Origin: an uncultured Flavobacteriales bacterium
Lineage (GTDB): Bacteria > Bacteroidota > Bacteroidia > Flavobacteriales_D > Crocinitomicaceae
Assembly (NCBI GenBank): GCA_913051935.1
Contig: CAJXCU010000015.1
Span: 1 to 46,806 of the forward strand
Direction: 5' to 3'
Length of the DNA stretch: 46,806 bases
Part shown: positions 1 to 6,693 of the stretch, piece after piece
How positions within the stretch are numbered: the first letter of the stretch is position 1
Layout of the letters: every line of letters starts with the position of its first letter
Position numbers and translations under genes: made by a program
Notes under the pieces: model-generated
Told to the model about the DNA's origin: nothing
Databases searched by the model: none
The model's input: only the letters and a program-made list of their open reading frames with translations

Positions 1-644
1 AAGCACAATTGAGCGGTTCGCTTAGAGCGAACGTAGGGAAAAAAGACGCTGCTTCACTGAGAAGTGAAAACAGGGTCCCGTGTGTCCTTTATGGACAGGG
101 TGAGCAAACTCACTTTTCGGTTAAACGAGTAGATTTGGATAAAATTATCTTTTCTCCTGAGGTCTATCAAGTTGAATTGGATATTGAAGGAAAATCCGCG
201 GTGGGTATTGTTAGAGAAGTTCAACAACACCCAGTAAAAGACACTTTACAGCATGTCGACTTTTATGAGCTTAATGACAGCAAAAAAGTCAGAGTAGATC
301 TTCCAGTAAGAACAAAAGGGGCCGCAAAAGGGGTACTCAACGGAGGTAAATTAAACATGGCGTTTAGAACGCTTTCTTGTTTTGGGCTTCCAGGCGACCT
401 TCCAGATGCCATAACACTAAATATCGCGCCTATAAGAATCGGTCAATCGATTAGAGTATCAGAGGTTAGTATTCCTGGGGTCACGATATTAGATCCTGCC
501 AATGCTGTCGTTCTTGGAGTTAAAATCTCGCGTGGTGCGGTTGATGATGAGGAAGAAGAGGAAGAGGCTGTTGAAGGAGCTGAAGGAGCTGAGGGAGAAG
601 GTGCCAAAGAAGAAGGCGGATCAGAAGAAAAATCAGAAAAATAA
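1..644 (+). CDS. rplY: 50S ribosomal protein L25/general stress protein Ctc (5' truncated)
   Basis: Ribosomal protein L25 of the long TL5/CTC type, which binds 5S rRNA. The reading frame is open to the left edge of the window; the first in-frame start-like codon is a TTG at 9, but the family usually has a few more N-terminal residues, so the true start almost certainly lies just outside. The N-terminal L25 domain is recognised by GSLRANVGKKDA and VPCVLYGQG, followed by the beta-rich C-terminal CTC domain (HPVKDTLQHVDFYEL). The protein ends in a strongly acidic tail of Glu/Gly/Ala from about residue 178, common in Bacteroidota L25. A strong intrinsic terminator follows directly, so the gene ends its transcript. 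The identity is secure; only the start is missing. Confidence 0.93.
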   Translation, partial: AQLSGSLRANVGKKDAASLRSENRVPCVLYGQGEQTHFSVKRVDLDKIIFSPEVYQVELDIEGKSAVGIVREVQQHPVKDTLQHVDFYELNDSKKVRVDLPVRTKGAAKGVLNGGKLNMAFRTLSCFGLPGDLPDAITLNIAPIRIGQSIRVSEVSIPGVTILDPANAVVLGVKISRGAVDDEEEEEEAVEGAEGAEGEGAKEEGGSEEKSEK

Positions 645-665
645 CTCTTTTTTTATAAAAAATAT

Positions 666-691
666 AAAGCCGCTTTGTGCGGCTTTTTTTT
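666..691 (+). terminator. Rho-independent terminator after rplY
   Basis: A GC-rich hairpin (AAGCCGC, loop TTTGT, GCGGCTT, plus a flanking A-T pair) is followed by an uninterrupted run of T. It lies 22 nt after the rplY stop codon and closes that transcript before the next operon. Confidence 0.9.
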
Positions 692-765
692 GCTAAAAAT
701 GCACAAAAAAAATACTAAAAAGTACTTTTTAAAGTGAAATAACTACCTTAGTTCTCTACCTCATT

Positions 766-1479
766 ATGCATCCAAAATCGCTCATTATTATTCCAACGTA
801 CAACGAAAATGAAAACGTTGAACGCATGATTGATGCCGTTTTAGAATTGAGCCTACACTTTCACGTGCTCTTCATCGATGACAACTCCCCAGATGGAACA
901 GCAAAACTTATTGAGAAGGCAATAGAAAAAAACCCTAAACGTGTTTTTCTTGAAAAAAGAGCTGGAAAACTAGGATTGGGAACTGCTTATATCCATGGTT
1001 TCAAATGGGCGATTGCAAATAAATATGACTTTGTTTTTGAAATGGACTGCGATTTTTCACATAATCCTATGGACTTAATAAGGCTGCATGACACGCTAAA
1101 ATCAGGTTTTGACCTAGTCATTGGGTCAAGATACTGTAAGGGTGGAAAGGTTAAAAACTGGCCTCTGAAGAGAATACTTATGTCTTACTTCGCAAGCGTT
1201 TATGTTCGAATTGTACTCTTCATTTCTATTCGTGATACAACGGCTGGTTTTAAGGGGTATCGATTGAATGTATTAGAAAAAATAAATCTCGAAGCTGTTA
1301 CTTTTAAGGGCTACGCTTTTCAGATTTGTATGAAATATGCTGTGATAAAGCATGGCTTTAGGACAAAAGAAATCCCAATAACCTTCGTTGACCGAGTATT
1401 GGGAGATTCCAAAATGAGCACAGGAATATTTAAGGAGGCCTTTTTGGGCGTTTGGAAAATGAGACATATGAACTTATAA
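766..1479 (+). CDS. Polyprenol monophosphomannose synthase-like glycosyltransferase (GT2, DPM1 type)
   Basis: A 237-residue family 2 glycosyltransferase that by homology transfers a sugar (classically mannose from GDP-mannose) to a polyprenyl phosphate on the cytoplasmic membrane face. Motifs seen: IIPTYNENENV near residue 8, the nucleotide-sugar aspartates in DDNSPDGT (38-45), the metal-binding segment DCDFSHNP near residue 94, and the DPM1-type DTTAGFKGY. It has the compact soluble DPM1 size, without the C-terminal membrane helices of longer relatives. Its TAA stop overlaps the ATG of pyrC in TAATG (1477-1481), so the two are translationally coupled; this order is common in flavobacteria. 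The exact donor sugar cannot be read from the sequence. Confidence 0.88.
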   Translation: MHPKSLIIIPTYNENENVERMIDAVLELSLHFHVLFIDDNSPDGTAKLIEKAIEKNPKRVFLEKRAGKLGLGTAYIHGFKWAIANKYDFVFEMDCDFSHNPMDLIRLHDTLKSGFDLVIGSRYCKGGKVKNWPLKRILMSYFASVYVRIVLFISIRDTTAGFKGYRLNVLEKINLEAVTFKGYAFQICMKYAVIKHGFRTKEIPITFVDRVLGDSKMSTGIFKEAFLGVWKMRHMNL

Positions 1480-2810
1480 TGGATTATATTTTAAAAAATG
1501 GCATTGTTGTCAATGAGGGTTCAAGACAGCAGAAAGACATTCTGATTAAGAATGGTAAAATCGAAAAAATAGGGAAAAATATAATTGAAGAAAATGCCCA
1601 AATTATTGATGTGACCGGAAGCTATGTTCTTCCGGGATGCATTGATGATCAAGTTCACTTCCGAGAGCCTGGGCTAACGCATAAAGCTTCGATATACACT
1701 GAATCTCGTGCTGCAGTAGCAGGAGGAATTACCTCCTACATGGAAATGCCCAATACGGTTCCAAATGCAACTACTCAAGAGCTCTTGGAAGACAAGTATA
1801 TTCTTGCATCAAAAAGCTCAATAGCCAATTACTCTTTCTTTATGGGTGCGACCAATGACAATCTTGATGAAGTCTTAAAGACCGACCCCAAGAGCGTCTG
1901 CGGAATCAAGGTATTTATGGGGTCTTCCACAGGAAACATGCTCGTTGATAATAAAGACACGTTAGAAGGGTTGTTTTCTAATGTTAGTATGCTCATTGCA
2001 ACGCATTGCGAAGATGAACATACCATCCAGAAGAATTTGCAAAAAGCGATAAAAGAATTTGGAGAAGATATTCCAATTAACATGCACCCAGTCATAAGAA
2101 ATGAAGAGGCCTGTTACCTATCCTCTTCTTTGGCCGTTTCTTTGGCTAAAAAGCATAACGCTAGGCTTCATGTCTTGCATATTTCCACTGCGAAAGAAAT
2201 AGAATTATTCGATGCCAAATTACCATTATCAGAAAAGAAGATAACAGCCGAAGCTTGTGTACATCACTTATGGTTTACTGATGAGGATTATCAAAACTTC
2301 GGTACAAAAATAAAATGGAACCCAGCTGTAAAAAGCACTCAAGATAGAGAAGGTATTTGGCGCGCCTTACTTGACAATAGAATTGATGTTGTCGCAACGG
2401 ACCACGCGCCACATACAATAGAGGAAAAGAGTAACACTTATTTAAGTGCTCCCTCAGGTGGGCCCCTTGTTCAGCATGCGCTACTCAGTATGTTTGAGCA
2501 TGCTGAGCGTGGAAAGATTTCAATTGAGCGAATTGTCGAAAAGATGGCTCATAATCCAGCCATATTATTTAGAATAGAAAAGCGTGGATATATTCGTGAA
2601 GGATATTTTGCAGATCTAGTAGTTGTGGAACCTCGTTCGGGAGAAACTGTAGCTTCAGAAAATATTCTTTACCAATGTGGTTGGTCGCCCTTCGAGGGGA
2701 CCAAGTTTTCACATCGCATTGATCGGACATTCGTAAATGGGGAAATCGTATATGAGAATGACAAGGTGATTGAGGCAGGCATCGGGAAAAGACTTCAATT
2801 CAAGTATTAA
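1479..2810 (+). CDS. pyrC: Dihydroorotase
   Basis: Dihydroorotase cyclises N-carbamoyl-L-aspartate to dihydroorotate in pyrimidine synthesis. The start chosen is the ATG at 1479 (MDYILKNG), coupled to the preceding gene through TAATG; the ATG at 1452 would add nine residues overlapping that gene and is less likely. The 443-residue protein shows DDQVHFREPGLTHKA (metal site), AGGITSYMEMPNT, KVFMGSSTGN, THCEDE, LHVLHIS, and VATDHAPHTIEE with the catalytic Asp. The usual His-x-His pair in the first motif is Gln-Val-His here. As I recall, this is the normal form in the Bacteroidota branch of the family (for example Porphyromonas), so it is probably not a loss-of-function change. Second gene of a three-gene operon. 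Confidence 0.94.
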   Translation: MDYILKNGIVVNEGSRQQKDILIKNGKIEKIGKNIIEENAQIIDVTGSYVLPGCIDDQVHFREPGLTHKASIYTESRAAVAGGITSYMEMPNTVPNATTQELLEDKYILASKSSIANYSFFMGATNDNLDEVLKTDPKSVCGIKVFMGSSTGNMLVDNKDTLEGLFSNVSMLIATHCEDEHTIQKNLQKAIKEFGEDIPINMHPVIRNEEACYLSSSLAVSLAKKHNARLHVLHISTAKEIELFDAKLPLSEKKITAEACVHHLWFTDEDYQNFGTKIKWNPAVKSTQDREGIWRALLDNRIDVVATDHAPHTIEEKSNTYLSAPSGGPLVQHALLSMFEHAERGKISIERIVEKMAHNPAILFRIEKRGYIREGYFADLVVVEPRSGETVASENILYQCGWSPFEGTKFSHRIDRTFVNGEIVYENDKVIEAGIGKRLQFKY

Positions 2811-2815
2811 AAATA

Positions 2816-3124
2816 ATGAAAGTAAACATTGTATTTATATTCCTGATTTTACTTTCTTGCACAAACGCAGAAATAGCCCCTCCTCTATCCAAGGAAAAGT
2901 TTAAATCTGTTTACAGTGAAATCATGACATTAGAAAGTTACTACCAATTAAACTTTCGAAACCCAAACACATATAAAGACTCCCTACTAAAATCCGTTAA
3001 CAAAGTTTTTGATAAAAACAACATCTCATTTGAAGACTTTGAAAATACATTTAATTATTATTCAAGACATCAAGAAGATTTCCAGGAGCTGAATAATGAA
3101 CTTATCGAGCTTTACTCAAAGTGA
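2816..3124 (+). CDS. DUF4296-type small lipoprotein
   Basis: A 102-residue protein with a short hydrophobic leader ending in a lipobox-like LLSC (Cys15), so probably an envelope lipoprotein. The rest is helical and charged. A small DUF4296 lipoprotein directly after pyrC is a recurring flavobacterial arrangement, and the size and helix pattern fit; the assignment rests on context as much as sequence. It begins 5 nt after the pyrC stop and so belongs to that operon. Its stop is separated by a single base from the stop of the convergent murI. Function unknown. Confidence 0.75.
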   Translation: MKVNIVFIFLILLSCTNAEIAPPLSKEKFKSVYSEIMTLESYYQLNFRNPNTYKDSLLKSVNKVFDKNNISFEDFENTFNYYSRHQEDFQELNNELIELYSK

Positions 3125-3125
3125 T

Positions 3126-3953
3126 TCAAAACCTAATTTGTACAGCAGTAACCGCTTGTTTTAAAAATTGATTCGCAGCAATATTAAACACAGCTGCTTT
3201 CTCGGTAGTTAAGAAGGAACATGAGCCTCCCGTAGAAAGCTGTGTTTCCATAAATTCATTCCGTTGAAGATACTCACGAAGCTTTTTGGCAACAATAGGC
3301 CCTTGAGAAACAACTTGAATTTTCTCGCCCACTATTTCCCGAACATGATTTATAATCAATGGATAATGGGTACAAGCCAAAATAATCGTATCTATAGCCG
3401 AGCTCATGCCCAATAACTCATTCACGTCATTTTCGATTAGCTTCTTTCCAATCGCTGTCTCATGCTGGTTTGATTCAATAAGTGGCACCCACATTGGACA
3501 TGCATGCTGTATAACAGTTGTATTGGGCGAAAATTTTTCAAGCTCAATTTTATAGGAACCAGATTGTATGGTCCCCTCTGTCCCCAAAATACCAACACAA
3601 TTATTCTTACTTAAACCACCAATAGATTCTGTGCTAGGCCTGATAACTCCTAAAACTCTGAAAGATTCATCTTTTGTCTGCTGTAGATCTATTTGCTGAA
3701 TGGTTCTTAATGCTTTCGCCGAAGAGGTATTACATGCCAAAATAACCAATCGGCAACCTTTATCACGTAAATAGTTCACCGCTTCAAGGGTAAACTCATG
3801 AACAACCTCAAAGGAGCGGTTCCCATATGGGGCACGGGCATTATCCCCCAAATAAATATAATCATACCCAGGCAATTCCTTCAATATTTCCCGAAGTACA
3901 GTTAGGCCTCCATAACCAGAATCAAAAACTCCTATCGGCCCCAATCTATTCAT
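3126..3953 (-). CDS. murI: Glutamate racemase
   Basis: Glutamate racemase makes D-glutamate for peptidoglycan. The 275-residue protein has all family hallmarks: IGVFDSGYGGLTVL with Asp11, the pocket YLGDNARAPYG, the first catalytic cysteine in ACNTSSA (Cys74) and the second in ACTHYPL (Cys194). The ATG at 3953 lies 4 nt downstream of a perfect TAGCTTTG promoter box, predicting an essentially leaderless mRNA. It lies downstream of two OmpH genes, as in many Bacteroidota, but a strong terminator separates them, so it is probably transcribed on its own. Confidence 0.95.
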   Translation of the reverse strand: MNRLGPIGVFDSGYGGLTVLREILKELPGYDYIYLGDNARAPYGNRSFEVVHEFTLEAVNYLRDKGCRLVILACNTSSAKALRTIQQIDLQQTKDESFRVLGVIRPSTESIGGLSKNNCVGILGTEGTIQSGSYKIELEKFSPNTTVIQHACPMWVPLIESNQHETAIGKKLIENDVNELLGMSSAIDTIILACTHYPLIINHVREIVGEKIQVVSQGPIVAKKLREYLQRNEFMETQLSTGGSCSFLTTEKAAVFNIAANQFLKQAVTAVQIRF

Positions 3954-3957
3954 AATT

Positions 3958-3965
3958 CAAAGCTA
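3958..3965 (-). promoter_or_regulatory. Bacteroidota -7 box for murI
   Basis: On the minus strand this reads TAGCTTTG, a perfect match to TAnnTTTG. It ends 4 nt before the murI ATG, placing the expected transcription start at or next to the start codon. No TTTG is seen at the -33 position, which falls within the hairpin of the upstream terminator. Confidence 0.6.
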
Positions 3966-3966
3966 C

Positions 3967-3994
3967 AAAAAAAGGGCAACGCTTGTTGCCCTTT
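3967..3994 (-). terminator. Rho-independent terminator after the ompH pair
   Basis: A perfect 10-bp stem (AAAGGGCAAC / GTTGCCCTTT, 4-nt loop) is followed on the minus strand by a T run. It lies 22 nt beyond the stop of the downstream ompH gene and immediately upstream of the murI promoter box. Confidence 0.9.
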
Positions 3995-4016
3995 AAATTC
4001 CTTAAAAGAAGATACC

Positions 4017-4532
4017 TTACTCGGCGAGAAGTGCTGCCTCAAGCTTCAATAATTCGGTCATTACTTCCTGAGTTAGATCAATTCCTCCAGCAAAATATAA
4101 AGTAACTGTTTCGTCCAAAACATAAGAAACTTTTTTTACCTTGGCTACATTATTTACAGCAGATTGAACCAAATCCAAAATTGGTTTATTCAGCTCCTGA
4201 CCATAAATCTGCATTTGCTGCTCTAACTCAACCTGACGGGTTTCCAAACCTTGTTGTTTTTTCATCAGCTTCTCCTGCTCCATTTTCTGAATCACTGGAG
4301 ACCAATCTTTTTCATTCTGCTGGTACCTTAAATAGGCTGCCTCAAATGCCTTATTCATTTCTTGCAATTCTTGTACGCCTTCGGCCTCAAATTGCTTCAA
4401 TTTCGCCATTGCGTCCTTACGAGACTGCAAAGTATCAAGTAAAACTTGCGAGTTAATGTGACCAATCTTTGTCTGAGCCTCTGCTTGAAACCCCAAAAGA
4501 ATCATTAATGTTATGAATATTACGTTTTTCAT
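4017..4532 (-). CDS. OmpH/Skp family periplasmic chaperone (second copy)
   Basis: A 171-residue exported protein of the OmpH/Skp family, which holds unfolded outer membrane proteins on their way to BamA. It has a signal peptide (MKNVIFITLMILLGFQAEAQ, cleavage after AQ), a beta segment KIGHINSQVLL, a long Gln/Glu/Lys-rich coiled-coil arm (about residues 40-125), and a closing beta segment (VSYVLDETVTLYF). These correspond to the body and tentacle of Skp. It starts 24 nt after the other ompH gene and is followed by a strong terminator. The pair sits downstream of bamA, consistent with one outer-membrane assembly operon. Confidence 0.88.
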   Translation of the reverse strand: MKNVIFITLMILLGFQAEAQTKIGHINSQVLLDTLQSRKDAMAKLKQFEAEGVQELQEMNKAFEAAYLRYQQNEKDWSPVIQKMEQEKLMKKQQGLETRQVELEQQMQIYGQELNKPILDLVQSAVNNVAKVKKVSYVLDETVTLYFAGGIDLTQEVMTELLKLEAALLAE

Positions 4533-4556
4533 TTTTGTATTTATTTTTATTTATTT

Positions 4557-5069
4557 CTATTCACTAATTCCCATTTCATCTAAAATATCATCACTGATAT
4601 CGTATTCGCTAGCAGCAAAAATTAAGCTACTCTGATTTGCTTTATCAAAAACCAAATCATAACCATCGCTTTTAGATATTTTCTTTAATGCCGTAAAGAT
4701 CCGATCTTGAATGGGCTTGACCAGTTCTTGTCTTTTTTGAAAATAATCTCCCTCACTACCAAAGTGCAGTGTTTGTAAGTCTAAAGCTTCCTGCTCTAGG
4801 TTGGCAATCTCTTCTTTACGCTTGATTCGCTCCTCTTTTGGTAATAAAATCTCTTCTCGTTCGAAGTTGCTTTTTTTTCCTTTTATTGCCTCGTATCTGT
4901 CCTCTATCTCTTTTGTCCATCGATCCGCAAGCTTGTCGAGTTTTTCTTTAGCCTGAACATATTCAGGAACCTTGCTTAGAATATAATCTGAATCAATATA
5001 AGCGTACGATTGACTATAGGCAAAGGTTGTGCCAAAAAACAAAACGAAAAGAAAAAAATACTTCAACAT
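4557..5069 (-). CDS. OmpH/Skp family periplasmic chaperone (first copy)
   Basis: A 170-residue OmpH/Skp-like protein. The start chosen is the ATG at 5069, giving a normal signal peptide (MLKYFFLFVLFFGTTFAYSQ); the upstream ATG at 5141 adds 24 residues that would block export. The mature part has SYAYIDSDYILSKVPEY, a charged coiled-coil arm (about residues 40-110) and a terminal beta segment DGYDLVFDKANQSSLIFA, which is characteristic of the family. It is paralogous to the next gene. A TATCTTCG sequence (one mismatch to the -7 consensus) lies about 22 nt upstream and could give it its own promoter, which would matter because a hydrolase gene now separates it from bamA. Confidence 0.88.
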   Translation of the reverse strand: MLKYFFLFVLFFGTTFAYSQSYAYIDSDYILSKVPEYVQAKEKLDKLADRWTKEIEDRYEAIKGKKSNFEREEILLPKEERIKRKEEIANLEQEALDLQTLHFGSEGDYFQKRQELVKPIQDRIFTALKKISKSDGYDLVFDKANQSSLIFAASEYDISDDILDEMGISE

Positions 5070-5180
5070 AAGGTACAATTGACCAATTGAACGGCGAAGA
5101 TACATAATTATTGTAAAGGAGCAGCCACTATAAGCAGCCATAGTCCAATGTTGATAATGATTTTTAAAGGATTACCCTGT

Positions 5181-6623
5181 TTACTCTTTTATAAGCTTTA
5201 ATATTGCACTTTTACTTTCGGCACGAAGCTCAATAAAGTATGTGCCAGGAATCAATTTAGACAGATCTATGTCTTGTACCTCTTGATGCTTATTGAAATT
5301 CAAGACGATTCTTCCCGAGGGGTCTGATAGAAGAACTTCGCATTGCTTAAATTCATTTGATTCTATTGTTGTAATCGCGTTTGTTGGATTGGGATAAACC
5401 ATAACATCTCTAAGTTCTAAATTTGTAATACCCGTAGAGGCACACTCTGTTTTCAATGTCTCAAACCAATTGAAGGCATCTGTTAACGACGGCAAAACAC
5501 AGTCATTGTGCATTCCGTCACCTTTATATACGGCCTCAACATCAACTGCACCATTAGCGAGCATAGCGGCCTCCGCTGCCAGTGCATTTTGAAATGAAAC
5601 CTGTTCGTCCCCTGTGCAATAATACATTTTAACAGGTCTTGTGGGCAGCCAATCATAATTGTCATTTGCGGCCATGGCTTGCCAAATGGGATGGTTTTGA
5701 CCTGAAGCTGCCTCTAAAAAATTTTCCAATACCGAATCTTCAACAAAAGCCTGTATTTCTTGCGGAAGCTGTTCGTTTAAGCTTCCCATGGCCAAAGTGT
5801 AGTTGTTACCATTAAAATAAGGTTCTACGATTTCGTCATAAGGAGACTTTAAGATATCGGAATAGCTAGTATAAAGATTACCATAAACACGTTGATAAGC
5901 AGCCATAATATAAACGATATAGCCTGGATTAGAATATGATGCGGCTAGAATTGTATCTGCCATGGCGCCAGTAATTTCGTAGGGGCCCGAACAAGGTGCC
6001 GAAGCGAGAACATTAAACTCCTCAAGCAAATTATTGTCTTCAATGTACTTATGAGTAGCCATTGCAGCATGGCCTCCTTGAGAATATCCAGTTATAAAAA
6101 GCTCTCCATTATCCGGCCCCATCCCTGGAATCGCACCCAAATTTTGTGCCTCACGAACGGCCCTAATCATATCAATTGTTGCGGTCGCCTCCGATTCTCC
6201 ATGACAATATGGATGAAGACCTGGACTCTCTCCCATACCTAAATAATCAGGCATTACTACCTGATATCCACCTGCAGAAAAAATGCGTCCAATATATGTC
6301 TCCGATACATCCTCCGAAGGAACATCAATTTTTCGAAGGCTCGTTCCGTGCTCATAGACTGCTATCGGGAAGCCTTGACAATTTGGGCTAACAGGAATAC
6401 AGAGGGCCCCTGAAGCAACTGTTTGTGTCCCATCAACATCCGTGGTATTGTAAATGATTTTATAGGTATCTACCGAGTAAGGTAAAGACAAGCCAGAAAT
6501 TGCTTGTAAGGTTATTGGTTCAATAGTATTTATAAAAGATGAAGAAATAAAATACTGACTATGAACGGACCCGAAAAGTAAAGTTAAAGAGAATAAGGCA
6601 ATAAATTTATGATAGGTTAACAT
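5181..6623 (-). CDS. Secreted alpha/beta hydrolase (lipase-like) with T9SS sorting domain
   Basis: A 480-residue predicted extracellular serine hydrolase. The ATG at 6623 gives a signal peptide (MLTYHKFIALFSLTLLFGSV, then HSQ); the longer frame to 6704 would run into bamA. The catalytic domain (about residues 40-395) carries the nucleophile elbow GYSQGG with Ser181, a likely acid Asp339 in YYCTGDEQV and a likely base His372 in KGDGMHND. It resembles secretory lipase / prolyl-oligopeptidase-like hydrolases acting on small esters or lipids; the substrate is unknown. Residues about 405-480 (VMVYPNPTNA ... LIPGTYFIEL) are a type IX secretion C-terminal domain. It lies between bamA and the ompH genes, normally neighbours, and looks like a later insertion. 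Confidence 0.85.
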   Translation of the reverse strand: MLTYHKFIALFSLTLLFGSVHSQYFISSSFINTIEPITLQAISGLSLPYSVDTYKIIYNTTDVDGTQTVASGALCIPVSPNCQGFPIAVYEHGTSLRKIDVPSEDVSETYIGRIFSAGGYQVVMPDYLGMGESPGLHPYCHGESEATATIDMIRAVREAQNLGAIPGMGPDNGELFITGYSQGGHAAMATHKYIEDNNLLEEFNVLASAPCSGPYEITGAMADTILAASYSNPGYIVYIMAAYQRVYGNLYTSYSDILKSPYDEIVEPYFNGNNYTLAMGSLNEQLPQEIQAFVEDSVLENFLEAASGQNHPIWQAMAANDNYDWLPTRPVKMYYCTGDEQVSFQNALAAEAAMLANGAVDVEAVYKGDGMHNDCVLPSLTDAFNWFETLKTECASTGITNLELRDVMVYPNPTNAITTIESNEFKQCEVLLSDPSGRIVLNFNKHQEVQDIDLSKLIPGTYFIELRAESKSAILKLIKE

Positions 6624-6693
6624 GGTCGCTTTTTTTAGGGGACATAAGGTAAGAAAATAAGATGACAGATAAAAAACAGAAAGACAGATTATG

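Noticed and set aside
9..644. TTG at 9 as the true rplY start
   Set aside because: The frame is open to the window edge and family members have a few more residues, so the gene is treated as cut by the window.
502..696. 64-residue frame overlapping the end of rplY
   Set aside because: It is a frame-shifted reading of the repetitive acidic tail and runs through the terminator.
1273..1467. Minus-strand frame inside the GT2 gene
   Set aside because: Fully antisense to a well-supported gene, no motifs; the same applies to similar frames within pyrC, bamA, atpD, AsmA and lysS.
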